This document shows, piece after piece, positions 18,210 through 26,382 of a stretch of 64,000 nucleotides of DNA. The notes below the pieces were generated by a model. That model worked only from the letters and a program-made list of their open reading frames with translations. It was not told the origin of the DNA and did not search any database. The first letter of the stretch is position 1. Every line of letters begins with the position of its first letter. The translations under genes and the position numbers were made by a program. Source of the stretch: Desulfocarbo indianensis (lineage in GTDB: Bacteria; Desulfobacterota; Desulfarculia; Desulfarculales; Desulfarculaceae); the NCBI GenBank assembly GCA_001184205.1, contig LBMP01000001.1:477365-541364 (forward strand), read 5' to 3'.

Positions 18210-20201
18210 TCAGCAGACCGCTTTCACCGGGGCTTCCAGCTTGCCCTCCTGGGAGAGCCGGTGAATGGCCGCCGCCGTGCGGGCCCCCTCCGAGGTGGCG
18301 TCTCCCATGCGGGCCGGGCTCAAGGCGTCGCCTATTATGAATATGGCGTTCACCTTGGGTTCCAAGGCCAGGAACAGGGACTCCCGCGGCCGGCTGCCCA
18401 GGGCGGCCACGAAGGTGTCGAAGGGCCCCAGCTCGGTGGGCTGCCGGGTGCCGTCGGGCATGATGTGCAGGAAGGAAACCCGGTCCGGGAACAGGCGGCG
18501 CACCTGGGAGCGCATGTGCCGCCGTATCTTGCGCTCGCCCAATTCGCGGCGCAGCAGATAGCGGCGGGCCGGCCCCAGGTCGCTGGCGATGCCCAGCCCC
18601 AGCTCGATGATGCACACGTCGTGACCCTTGGTGGCCAAATAGTGGGCCACCTCGGAGCCCAGGTTGCCGCCGCCCAAAACCGCCACCCGCCGGCCCACCT
18701 GGGCGTTGCCGGCCAGCACGTTGCGGGCCGAGACGATGGGCGCCTGGTCGGCGCCCGGTATGCGGGGCAGCACCGGCTCGGAGCCGGTGGCCACCACCAC
18801 AGCCTCCGGTTTCAGCACGCAGATCTCGGCCACCGAGGCCTTGGTTTCCAGGCGGATATCCACGTTGGGCAGGGCGGCCAAGGAGTTCTCGTAATAGGCC
18901 AAAAGCTCCAGGAACTCTTCCTTGCCCGGCGGCACCGCCGAAAGCAGCAACTGGCCGCCCAGACGCGGCCCCGCTTCGAAAAGCAACACCCGGTGGCCCA
19001 GCGCCCCCAGGGAGCGGGCCGCCTCCATGCCGGCCAAGCCGCCGCCGATCACCACCACCTCGGCCGGGTGGCGGGCCGGGCTCAGGGCGGCGCGCTCGGC
19101 CTCACGGCCCAGCCAGGGATTGGACACGCAGGTTATGGCCAGGCCTTCCAGCACCCGATCGATGCAGCCTTGATTGCAGCCGATGCAGGTCCGGATGGAT
19201 TCCTCCCGGCCTTGGGCTGATTTTTTCAGCCAGAGGGGATCGGCCAGAAACGCCCTGCCGCAGGCGATCAAATCCACCTTCTCCAGGGCCTCCTCGGCCT
19301 GAGCCGCCTTGCGCACCCTGCCCGCCGCGGCCACCGGCACGCCCACCGCCCGCTTGACCACCTCGGCGGCCGGCAGATGGGTTCCCATGGGCATGGGCAG
19401 GGGCGGCACCACCAGATGCGGCGTCTCGTACACCCCGCCGGTCACCGAGATGAGATCCGCGCCGGCCTTTTCCAATAGTTTGGCGATTTCCGCGGCCTGG
19501 TCGGGATGAATGCCGTTGCGCACGTGGTCGTCGCCGGAAACCCGGTAGATAAGCATCTTGTCGGGCCCGATCTCCGCGCGCACCGCCTCGGCCACCTGCA
19601 AGGCCAGGCGGGCCCGCCCGGCCAGATCGCCGCCGTAGTCGTCCTGCCGCAGGTTGCAATAGGGCGTCAGGAACTGGTGCAGCAGATATTCATGGGCCGC
19701 GTGGATTTCCACCCCGTCGAAACCGGCCTCGACCACCCGCTCCGCCGCCCTGGCGAAGCATTCCACCATGGCCTCTATCTCCAGGCGGGTCATGGCCCGG
19801 GGAGCCACCTTGGCGGTGGGGCCGCGCAGGGCGCTGGGGGCCAGAAGCTCGCCCACCAGGCGGGGATGCGCGTTGCGCCCGCCGTGGATGATCTGCACCA
19901 CCGCGATCACGCCGTGGGCCTTGACCGCGTCCGCCAGGCGGCGCATGCCGTCCAGGGTGCCGGCGTCGTGGCACATGAAATGGTGTTCGATGACCCTGCC
20001 CGAAGGATGGACGCAGGCGGCCTCCACCACCATCAGGCCGGGACCGCCCTCGGCGCGGGCGGCGTAGTAATCAAGCATGGCCGGCGTCACCATACCCTTG
20101 GCGTCGGCCAGATTGGAGCCCATGGAGGGCATCATCACCCGGTTGGGCAGTTGGAAGCCGCCAACCATGAGGGGAGAAAACAAGCGCCTGTAGGCAGGCA
20201 T
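18210..20201 (-). CDS. NADH:flavin oxidoreductase, OYE/2,4-dienoyl-CoA reductase type
   Basis: This protein of about 663 residues combines an N-terminal TIM-barrel old-yellow-enzyme domain (FSPLMVGGFQLPNRVMMPSM; HAAHEYLLHQFLTPYCNLRQ) with a 4Fe-4S motif (CIGCNQGCIDR, then C). A C-terminal FAD/NAD-binding half follows (VVIGGGLAGMEAARSLGALG; VAVLGGGNLGSEVAHYLATK). This is the FadH/BaiCD/trimethylamine-dehydrogenase architecture: electrons pass from NAD(P)H through FAD and the cluster to FMN, reducing an enoate or dienoyl-CoA. The start at 20201 (MPAYRRLF) follows AAGGAGACGCC, a good ribosome site, so an upstream in-frame ATG is not used. It is monocistronic and divergent from the aminotransferase gene. 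The exact substrate cannot be told. Confidence 0.92.
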   Translation of the reverse strand: MPAYRRLFSPLMVGGFQLPNRVMMPSMGSNLADAKGMVTPAMLDYYAARAEGGPGLMVVEAACVHPSGRVIEHHFMCHDAGTLDGMRRLADAVKAHGVIAVVQIIHGGRNAHPRLVGELLAPSALRGPTAKVAPRAMTRLEIEAMVECFARAAERVVEAGFDGVEIHAAHEYLLHQFLTPYCNLRQDDYGGDLAGRARLALQVAEAVRAEIGPDKMLIYRVSGDDHVRNGIHPDQAAEIAKLLEKAGADLISVTGGVYETPHLVVPPLPMPMGTHLPAAEVVKRAVGVPVAAAGRVRKAAQAEEALEKVDLIACGRAFLADPLWLKKSAQGREESIRTCIGCNQGCIDRVLEGLAITCVSNPWLGREAERAALSPARHPAEVVVIGGGLAGMEAARSLGALGHRVLLFEAGPRLGGQLLLSAVPPGKEEFLELLAYYENSLAALPNVDIRLETKASVAEICVLKPEAVVVATGSEPVLPRIPGADQAPIVSARNVLAGNAQVGRRVAVLGGGNLGSEVAHYLATKGHDVCIIELGLGIASDLGPARRYLLRRELGERKIRRHMRSQVRRLFPDRVSFLHIMPDGTRQPTELGPFDTFVAALGSRPRESLFLALEPKVNAIFIIGDALSPARMGDATSEGARTAAAIHRLSQEGKLEAPVKAVC

Positions 20202-20663
20202 GGCGTCTCCTTTCCCTGGGGGGCCCGCAGCAAAGTCATGGTCCATGATAGGATGCCCGGCCGCCGCGCCGCAAGGAAAAGGCCGGCCGCGCTACTGAAA
20301 TGTAAGCCGGCGTTCACTTTTGCAACGGCGTTTCCTCGGCGGATTCATGGTGTTATTCGTCTTATTCGCCTTGCCAGCCGGTCAACTCGCCGCTCAAACG
20401 GCGCTTTTCCCGACTGGCGGGCGCGATTTCATGAACCGGACCAGCGCCGCCCATGACAGGCCCCGGCCAGGCGCGGGGCCGCCGGCGCGCTGTTACGCCC
20501 GTGAAACCCTTCATCCTTATAAGCTCCGCGGGGAGGAGGCGGCTTCGGCCGCGCGCTCCCTCCCCGGTTTAAACCCTTGCGCCGCCGCCGGCGGCGTCAT
20601 GCAAAAGATATGGCGGTGAAAGGCCTTGCCGGCCTCAAGGGGCAAGGTGTAAATTCCAGAACC

Positions 20664-21671
20664 ATGGACCCAAACACCACCCCACCCATCCTAAGCGGCG
20701 ACCAGGCAGTGCAAAGGCTCAAGGAGCGCCCCCGGCCCTGGGCCAAGGAATACCTGGCCATGTACTCCTCCCAGCTCGGCGGCATCGTAGCCGAGCCCTG
20801 GCTCATGAGCGTGCCCATCGACGACCACGTGGTGCACCGGGGCGACGGGGTGTTCGAGGCCAGCAAGTGCGTGGCGGGCCGCATCTACCAGTTCCGGGAG
20901 CACGTGGAGCGGCTCTTCCGTTCGGCGGCCTCCATCATGCTGGAGCCGCCCTTTACCCGCAACGAGCTGGAGGCCCTGGGCGTGGCCGTGGTGCGCGCCG
21001 GCGGCGAGCCGGACTGCATGGTGCGCATCTATCTGAGCCGCGGCCCCGGCGGGTTCACCACCAATCCCTTCGAGTGCCCCGAACCCGGCCTCTACATCGT
21101 GGTGAGCAAGCTGCACTCCCTGCCCGCCAAGGCCTATGAGCTGGGCGTGCAGATCGGCATCAGCCACGTGCCTTCCAAGAGCGGGTTTTACGCCTCGGTG
21201 AAATCCTGCAACTACCTGCCCAACGTGCTCTTGAAGCGCGAGGCAATGGCCAAGGGCTGGGATTTCGCCGTCGGCCTGGACGAGCGCGGCGAAATCGCCG
21301 AGGGCTCCACGGAAAACATCGGCCTGGTGGATAAAAACGGCGTCCTGCGCGTGCCGCCGCCGGTGAACATCCTGGAGGGCATCACCGCCCGCCGCGCCCT
21401 GCAATTGGCCGGGGATATGACGCGGGAGGGCCTGCTCAAGGGCGTCGAGCACGGGCCCGTCTCCCTGGAGGATCTCCAGGCCGCCGCCGAGGTCATGCTT
21501 TTCGGCACCACCCTGGACGTGCTGCCGGTCACCCGCCTGGAGGGCGATCCCCTGGCCGGCGGCAAGCCCGGCCCCGTGGCCAAGGAGCTGTTGGCCCGCA
21601 TGCGGCGGGATGTCCTGGAAAACCCCGCCCAGAGCACCCCGGCCCTGGTCCAGGGGGCGGGCAAGCCATAG
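20664..21671 (+). CDS. Class IV PLP aminotransferase (BCAT/D-amino-acid transaminase-like)
   Basis: This protein of about 335 residues shows the fold-type IV pattern. An N-terminal VPIDDHVVHRGDGVFEASK matches the conserved DxxxxxGDGVFE start, the PLP lysine is probably the one in SVKSCNYLPNVL, and EIAEGSTENIGLVDKNG is the cofactor-binding segment. It transfers amino groups between branched-chain or D-amino acids and 2-oxoglutarate, or acts as aminodeoxychorismate lyase; the sequence alone does not decide. The start at 20664 (MDPNTT) has no strong ribosome site and an ATG at 20610 is also possible. About 460 bp before it, up to the OYE gene, hold no convincing gene. The pgeF gene follows 127 bp later. 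Confidence 0.85.
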   Translation: MDPNTTPPILSGDQAVQRLKERPRPWAKEYLAMYSSQLGGIVAEPWLMSVPIDDHVVHRGDGVFEASKCVAGRIYQFREHVERLFRSAASIMLEPPFTRNELEALGVAVVRAGGEPDCMVRIYLSRGPGGFTTNPFECPEPGLYIVVSKLHSLPAKAYELGVQIGISHVPSKSGFYASVKSCNYLPNVLLKREAMAKGWDFAVGLDERGEIAEGSTENIGLVDKNGVLRVPPPVNILEGITARRALQLAGDMTREGLLKGVEHGPVSLEDLQAAAEVMLFGTTLDVLPVTRLEGDPLAGGKPGPVAKELLARMRRDVLENPAQSTPALVQGAGKP

Positions 21672-21773
21672 CGGAGCGGGCCGTCCCAGCCCCAGTGGGC
21701 GGAATCAACGAATCTGGGGCGCGGCGTCGGAAAGCGGAAGCGAAGCGGGCCCCCTGGGCGCTGGGCAAGCGCT

Positions 21774-21803
21774 TTGACAGGGGGGCCGTCTCCGGGCTAT
21801 GTT
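21774..21803 (+). promoter_or_regulatory. Possible sigma-70 promoter before pgeF
   Basis: A perfect TTGACA at 21774-21779 is followed after 18 bp by TATGTT at 21798-21803. It overlaps the first ATG of the pgeF frame (21799). If it is used, the start would be the second ATG at 21811, close to the expected transcription start. It would drive the pgeF-pyrK-EamA-transglutaminase-pyrD run. Confidence 0.35.
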
Positions 21804-22566
21804 TAGCGCCATGCGCAAGCTCACCCTGCATAATCTCCCCGTGTTGGAGTTCCCCAGCCTGGCTTTGCCCGGCCTGATCCATTGCGTGACCACCAAGGCC
21901 GGCGGGGTGAGCCTGGGCGTCTGCCAGGGCTTGAACCTGGGCCACGGCCATGACCGGCCGGAGGCGGTCAGCCAAAACCTGGAGCTGCTGCGCCGGGCCC
22001 TGGGGCTAGAGCGCCTGGTGTGGGCCAGGCAGGTGCACGGCGTGCAAATTATGGCGGTGAACGGCCGGGAGACCGCGCCGGTGGCCGAGGCCGACGGACT
22101 GGCCACCGACCGGCCCGGCGTGGGGCTCCTGATCAAGCAGGCCGATTGCCAGGCCGTGGTTCTGGCCGCGCCGGAGCGGGGGGTGATCGCCAACCTGCAC
22201 GTGGGCTGGCGGGGCAACGTGGCCAATATGCCGGCCGTGGGGGTGCGTTTCCTGAAAGAACGCTACGGCGTGGAGCCGGGCGAGCTTTGGGCCGCCGTCA
22301 GCCCCAGCCTGGGGCCCTGCTGCGCCGAGTTCGTGAACCACGCCAGCGAACTGCCGCCGGAATGGGGCGTCTATGCGGTGCGGCCCGATCATTTCGATCT
22401 GTGGCAGGTGACCTGGGATCAGCTCACCGCCGCCGGGGTGCCCCCCCAGCGCATCGAGACCAGCGGCATCTGCACCAAGTGCAACCCCAATTTTTATTCC
22501 TACCGCCGCGAGGGAGCCACCGGCCGCTTCGGCACGGTGGTGGCGCTGACCGGGGAGGCCGCGTGA
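21799..22566 (+). CDS. pgeF: PgeF/YfiH family protein (peptidoglycan editing factor, laccase-domain)
   Basis: This protein of about 255 residues matches the YfiH/PgeF family (DUF152). Conserved parts are HCVTTKAGGVS near the start, WARQVHG, ADGLATDRPGVGLLIKQADC, the metal-binding histidine in NLHVGWRGNV, and SPSLGPCCAEF with its cysteine. Family members remove mis-incorporated L-Ser from the peptide stem of peptidoglycan precursors, or act as purine nucleosidase-type enzymes. The protein is cytoplasmic. The stop overlaps the GTG of pyrK by 3 bp. The start could be the ATG at 21811, because a promoter-like element overlaps the first ATG. Confidence 0.9.
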   Translation: MFSAMRKLTLHNLPVLEFPSLALPGLIHCVTTKAGGVSLGVCQGLNLGHGHDRPEAVSQNLELLRRALGLERLVWARQVHGVQIMAVNGRETAPVAEADGLATDRPGVGLLIKQADCQAVVLAAPERGVIANLHVGWRGNVANMPAVGVRFLKERYGVEPGELWAAVSPSLGPCCAEFVNHASELPPEWGVYAVRPDHFDLWQVTWDQLTAAGVPPQRIETSGICTKCNPNFYSYRREGATGRFGTVVALTGEAA

Positions 22567-23342
22567 CCGCCTGGGCCCGCATAGCCGAAAACCTGCGCCT
22601 GGGCCAGGACGTGTTCCGCCTGCGCCTGGAGGCCCCGGAGATCGCGGCCCAGGCCCGGCCCGGCCAGTTCGTCATGCTAAAGGTGCGCCACGGCGGCGAT
22701 CCGCTCCTGGCCAGGCCCTTTTCCATCCACGGCGCCGAAAACGGCGAGCTGTTCATCCTCTACCGGGTGGTGGGCCGGGGCACCAAGATACTTTCCATGG
22801 CCCGGCCCGGCAAGAACCTGGCCCTGTGGGGCCCCCTGGGCAGGGGCTTTGATCTCGGCGTGGCAAATCCCGTCCTGGTGGCGGGCGGCATGGGCATGGC
22901 TCCCCTGCCGTTTACGGCCGAGGAATTGGTCAGAGAGGGCAAGCGGCCCGCTTTTTTATTAGGCATGCTCACCACCGGCGGCTATGTGGCCCTGGTGGAC
23001 GCCCTGGATAAAAGGCTGAAAAACGTGGGCGTGGCCATTTCCTGGGCCAGCGAGGACGGCGGCCTGGGCCGCAAGGGCCTGGTCACGGCCTTGCTGGCCG
23101 AGGCCCTGCAAAACGGCGCGGCGCATATCCTGGCCTGCGGGCCATTGCCCATGCTCAAGGCGGTGGCCGCCCTGGCCGCCGAGCACGGCGCGCCCTGCCA
23201 GGTCTCCCTGGAAGCGCCCATGGCCTGCGGCATCGGCGTGTGCCTGGGCTGCGCCCTGCCGGCGGCGGGGGAGGGCTATCTGCGGGCCTGCCAGGAAGGC
23301 CCGGTTTTGGACTCGGCCCGCTTGGACTGGGCCAGGCTGTGA
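22563..23342 (+). CDS. pyrK: Dihydroorotate dehydrogenase electron-transfer subunit PyrK
   Basis: This protein of about 259 residues begins with GTG overlapping the pgeF stop. The FAD-binding half has RPFSIHGAENGELFILYRVV and GRGT, the NAD-binding half has GGMGMAPL and ACGPLPMLKAVAALA, and the C-terminal loop MACGIGVCLGCALP plus a later Cys in LRACQEG binds a [2Fe-2S] cluster. It carries electrons from the FMN of class 1B PyrD to NAD+. PyrD is encoded three genes downstream in the same run, which supports the call over a generic ferredoxin-NADP reductase subunit. Confidence 0.93.
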   Translation: MTAWARIAENLRLGQDVFRLRLEAPEIAAQARPGQFVMLKVRHGGDPLLARPFSIHGAENGELFILYRVVGRGTKILSMARPGKNLALWGPLGRGFDLGVANPVLVAGGMGMAPLPFTAEELVREGKRPAFLLGMLTTGGYVALVDALDKRLKNVGVAISWASEDGGLGRKGLVTALLAEALQNGAAHILACGPLPMLKAVAALAAEHGAPCQVSLEAPMACGIGVCLGCALPAAGEGYLRACQEGPVLDSARLDWARL

Positions 23343-23352
23343 GGTGGCGGCC

Positions 23353-23781
23353 ATGAACGCGCTTTGGCAGGACTGGCGTTTCTCGGTGCTGCTCTGTTGC
23401 ATTTTCTGGGGCTTTTGGGGGGTGTTCGGCCGGGTGGCCGCCCTGCGCCTGGGCTGGCCCACGGCGGCCCTCATCGGCTGGGCCGTGGGCGTGCTGGCGG
23501 TGGGGCCGCTCCTCTTGCCCCATCTGCGCTGGCCCGGCCTGGCCGGGGCGGGCTGGGCCGCCGCCTACGGCGCTTGCGGGGCCCTGGGTTCGGTGTTTTT
23601 CGTGCGCGCCCTGCAATCCGGCCCGGCCAGCCTGGTGGCCCCCATGGCCGAGGGCTACCTCATCATCACCGTATTGGCGGCCGTATTCTTTCTGGGCGAG
23701 GAGTTCACCCTCAGAAGGGCGCTGGGTCTCCTGCTCATGCTGGGCGGGGCGGCGCTTTTGGCCAGCGAGGGCAAGGCATGA
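23353..23781 (+). CDS. Half-size EamA/DMT family transporter
   Basis: This protein of about 142 residues has four to five hydrophobic helices (LLCCIFWGFWGVFGRVAAL; LIGWAVGVLAVGPLLL; LIITVLAAVFFLGEEF; LGLLLMLGGAALLAS). This is one EamA repeat, half the usual ten-helix transporter, so it should work as a dimer like small multidrug resistance proteins. The ATG at 23353 follows gaggtggcgg; a GTG at 23344 is also in frame. The stop overlaps the next ATG (ATGA). It lies between pyrK and pyrD, but no pyrimidine link is visible in the protein itself. Confidence 0.83.
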   Translation: MNALWQDWRFSVLLCCIFWGFWGVFGRVAALRLGWPTAALIGWAVGVLAVGPLLLPHLRWPGLAGAGWAAAYGACGALGSVFFVRALQSGPASLVAPMAEGYLIITVLAAVFFLGEEFTLRRALGLLLMLGGAALLASEGKA

Positions 23782-24461
23782 GCCAGGACCTGGAGCTTTT
23801 CCTGGAGCCCGCGCCGGGCATCCAATGCGATCATCCCCAGGTGCGGGACCTGGCCCGGCGCATCGTAAACGGCGCGGCCAGCCACCGGGAGGCGGCGGCC
23901 AGGCTTTTCCCCTGGGCGCGCGAGGCGGTGCGCTACCATCCCTACGTGCCCTTCGACAGCATCGAGGACTACCTGGCCCTTAACACCCTGGAGCGGGGCC
24001 GGGGCTACTGCGTGCAGAAATCGGCCCTGCTTTGCGCCCTGGCCAGGGCGGCGGGCATCCCGGCGCGCCTGAGTTTTGCGGACATCGAAAACCACCAGCT
24101 CCCCGCCGGCATGGCCGAGGTGCTGGGCAGCCCGGTCATGGCCCATCATTGCTTCGTGGAGTGGTTCCTGGGCGGCCGCTGGCTCAAGGCCACGCCTTCC
24201 TTCGAGGCCCCCCTTTGCGCCCGGCGCTCCTGGCGCCTGGTGGAGTTTGATCCGGAGCGCGATTCCCTGCTGCCCGCCCGCGATCTGGCGGGCAGGCCGC
24301 ACATAACCTATCTGCGCCGCCTGGGCTGGCGACGGGGCGTGCCCCTGGAGGAAATCCTGGAGGCCTGGCGCGCGGAATACGGAGCGGCGCGGGTGGCATC
24401 CTGGGCAAAGGCCGTGCGCCAGGGAACTCCCTGGCGGCGGGCCGGAGAGGACGCGGCATGA
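23778..24461 (+). CDS. Transglutaminase-like domain protein
   Basis: This 227-residue protein has a transglutaminase core. The nucleophile Cys is in GRGYCVQKSALLCALARAAG, followed by IPARLSFADI, and the catalytic His is in AHHCFVEWFLGGRWLKA. Such proteins act as cysteine proteases or amidases, or sometimes as structural domains. There is no signal peptide, so it should be cytoplasmic. Start and stop overlap both neighbours by 4 bp, so it is translationally coupled with the EamA protein and PyrD. No known function links it to pyrimidine synthesis. Confidence 0.85.
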   Translation: MSQDLELFLEPAPGIQCDHPQVRDLARRIVNGAASHREAAARLFPWAREAVRYHPYVPFDSIEDYLALNTLERGRGYCVQKSALLCALARAAGIPARLSFADIENHQLPAGMAEVLGSPVMAHHCFVEWFLGGRWLKATPSFEAPLCARRSWRLVEFDPERDSLLPARDLAGRPHITYLRRLGWRRGVPLEEILEAWRAEYGAARVASWAKAVRQGTPWRRAGEDAA

Positions 24462-25384
24462 GCGCTCCCTCCCTGGAAACCAAAGTTGGCGGGCTCACCC
24501 TCCAGAACCCGGTGATCGCGGCCAGCGGCACCTTCGGCTACGGCCTGGAATACCGGCCCTACCTGGACCTGAACCGCCTGGGCGGCCTGGTGACCAAGGG
24601 CATAAGCCTGGAGCCCCGCCAGGGCAACCCGCCGCCCCGCATCTGGGAGACCGCCTCGGGCATGCTGAACGCCATCGGCCTGGCCAACGTGGGCCTGGAG
24701 CGCTTCATCGCGGAAAAGCTGCCCGCCCTGGCCGAGCTGGACTGCGCGGTGATCGTGAACCTCTACGGCGAGGCGGTGGACGAGTTCGCCGCCCTGGCCA
24801 GGGCCCTGGACGGCCGCCGGGGCGTGGCCGCCCTGGAGCTGAACGTATCCTGCCCCAACGTGAAAAGCGGCGGCATGGCCTTCGGGGTGGACCCCCAGGC
24901 GGTGGCCGCGGTGACCAGGGCGGTGAAGGCCGAGACCGGCCTGCCGGTGTGGGTGAAGCTCACCCCCAACGTGACCAGCCCGGTGGCCGTGGCCCAGGCC
25001 GCGGTGCAGGCCGGGGCCGACGCCATAAGCCTCATCAACACCCTCTTGGGCATGGCCATCGACGCCCGCGGACGCCGGCCCCGCCTGGCCAATGTGGTGG
25101 GCGGGCTTTCCGGCCCGGCCATCAAGCCGGTGGGCCTGCGCATGGTGTGGCAGGTGGCCCAGGCGCTCCCCGGGGTGCCGGTGGTGGGCATGGGCGGCAT
25201 CGCCAGCGGCGAGGACGCGGCCGAATACCTCATAGCCGGGGCCAGCGCGGTGCAGGTGGGCACCGGCAACTTCCAGGACCCCGCCTCCTGCCGGCGCATC
25301 GCCGAGGAGCTGGCCCAATTCTGCGTGGAAAACCAGGTGGCGCGGGTAAGCGATCTCATCGGCTCCCTGCGCCCTCCGGCCTGA
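24458..25384 (+). CDS. pyrD: Dihydroorotate dehydrogenase, class 1B catalytic subunit
   Basis: This 308-residue TIM-barrel FMN enzyme oxidises dihydroorotate to orotate in pyrimidine synthesis. Class 1 features are visible: TLQNPVIAASGTFGYGLEY at the start, the FMN/substrate segment MLNAIGLANVG, the catalytic Cys in ELNVSCPNVKSGGMAFG, and the phosphate-binding GMGGIASGEDA and GASAVQVGTGNF near the end. Together with PyrK it forms the NAD-linked 1B heterotetramer. Its ATG overlaps the stop of the transglutaminase-like gene. Confidence 0.96.
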   Translation: MSAPSLETKVGGLTLQNPVIAASGTFGYGLEYRPYLDLNRLGGLVTKGISLEPRQGNPPPRIWETASGMLNAIGLANVGLERFIAEKLPALAELDCAVIVNLYGEAVDEFAALARALDGRRGVAALELNVSCPNVKSGGMAFGVDPQAVAAVTRAVKAETGLPVWVKLTPNVTSPVAVAQAAVQAGADAISLINTLLGMAIDARGRRPRLANVVGGLSGPAIKPVGLRMVWQVAQALPGVPVVGMGGIASGEDAAEYLIAGASAVQVGTGNFQDPASCRRIAEELAQFCVENQVARVSDLIGSLRPPA

Positions 25385-25435
25385 ACCGGGCCACGCCGCC
25401 GTCCTCCCCGCTTTTATTCTTTTGTCGCGGGTCTA

Positions 25436-25501
25436 ACACCTCACAGCTTGCTTCGGTATGATCTGGTTCCCGCCGATGCCCCGCAGCTTGCTGCGGGGAG
25501 G
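25436..25501 (-). repeat. REP-like palindromic intergenic repeat
   Basis: Bases 25479-25498 form a perfect hairpin, CCCCGCAGC-TT-GCTGCGGGG. Read on the minus strand in one frame the unit gives PPRSKLRGIGGNQIIPKQ, a pattern well known from mis-translated palindromic repeats scattered through bacterial genomes. It lies between the converging pyrD and LysM-lipoprotein genes. Its presence at this gene junction fits a dispersed non-coding element that may also act as a terminator. I found no second full copy in this window. Confidence 0.6.
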
Positions 25502-25524
25502 TTCGTCACGCCGTCCGCCGGGGT

Positions 25525-26382
25525 CTATTTGGGGCCGGCGGGCAACAGCTCCAGCACCGGAGCCTGGCCATGGGGGGATTCCTCCTTGGGCTCCTCGGCC
25601 TGGGGGGCCTGGGCCTGGCGCACCACCCACACGGGCAGGGGGTCCCAGCGCCAGACCAGGTTGGCGGGCACCAGGATATCCTGGCCCAACCGCAGCCGGG
25701 GATCCGGCAGGCCGTTGTATTCCTGCAGCAAGGGCCAGTTGCGCACCGTGCCGGTATACCACATGGCCACCACCGAAAGGGTTTCCGAGGGATGCCGCAC
25801 CGTGTGCAGCACGTCGCCCGGCGGCAGCAGGCGCAGGCCCTCGATCATGGCGGCCAGCTCGGGCCCCCTGGCGTCGGCCTCCCCCTGGGGAGCCAGGGCG
25901 GCGACGACGAAGATGGCCCGGGGCGCTTGCATGAGGCGCAGACGGCCGCCGAGCACCGGCCCGCTCAGCTTGGCGTCCCAGGCGGGCCGGCCCTGCCAGG
26001 AAATGGCCATCTCCTGGGCCAGCTCCCAACCCTGGCGCTTGGCCAGCTTGCGGGCGGTGGCCTGCAAGCCTCCGGCGTCCGCGGGCGTCCAAAGCCTGGC
26101 CCCCAGGCCGTTCTTCTGCCAGCCGAAGAGAAAGGTCTGCTCGGCCAGGGGCCGCTCCGGCTCGTAGCCGCCGGGATTGAGCCAATAAACCCCCAGCTCC
26201 ACATTGAGCCAGCGGTCCTCCTCCACCAGGCCCAGAGGCGGGGGCGGCGGTTCCGGCGGGGGCGGGGGCTCTGGACTGAGGATGGCGCAGCCGGCCCCGG
26301 CCATGAGGCCCGCCAGGAGCAGCCAGGTCAACAGGGCGCGCAACGGGCCATGAGGCATTGCTTGATCCTTGGCGGTCATCAC
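25525..26382 (-). CDS. LysM-domain lipoprotein
   Basis: This 285-residue protein has a lipoprotein signal peptide ending in the lipobox LMAGAGC, then a proline-rich linker of EPPPPP type, a domain of unknown type of about 150 residues, and a C-terminal LysM (HTVRHPSETLSVVAMWYTG to LGQDILVP). LysM binds peptidoglycan sugar chains, so the protein probably sits at the cell wall, anchored by lipid. Its first codons overlap the pseudokinase-TPR gene by 4 bp, so the two are made together. A second ATG (MPHGPL) 8 codons in is an alternative start. Confidence 0.82.
   Translation of the reverse strand: MMTAKDQAMPHGPLRALLTWLLLAGLMAGAGCAILSPEPPPPPEPPPPPLGLVEEDRWLNVELGVYWLNPGGYEPERPLAEQTFLFGWQKNGLGARLWTPADAGGLQATARKLAKRQGWELAQEMAISWQGRPAWDAKLSGPVLGGRLRLMQAPRAIFVVAALAPQGEADARGPELAAMIEGLRLLPPGDVLHTVRHPSETLSVVAMWYTGTVRNWPLLQEYNGLPDPRLRLGQDILVPANLVWRWDPLPVWVVRQAQAPQAEEPKEESPHGQAPVLELLPAGPK

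Noticed and set aside
20320-20619. A 99-codon plus-strand frame with a hydrophobic start before the aminotransferase
   Set aside because: No ribosome site, no family, and compositional bias after the first 25 residues; more likely leader or spacer.
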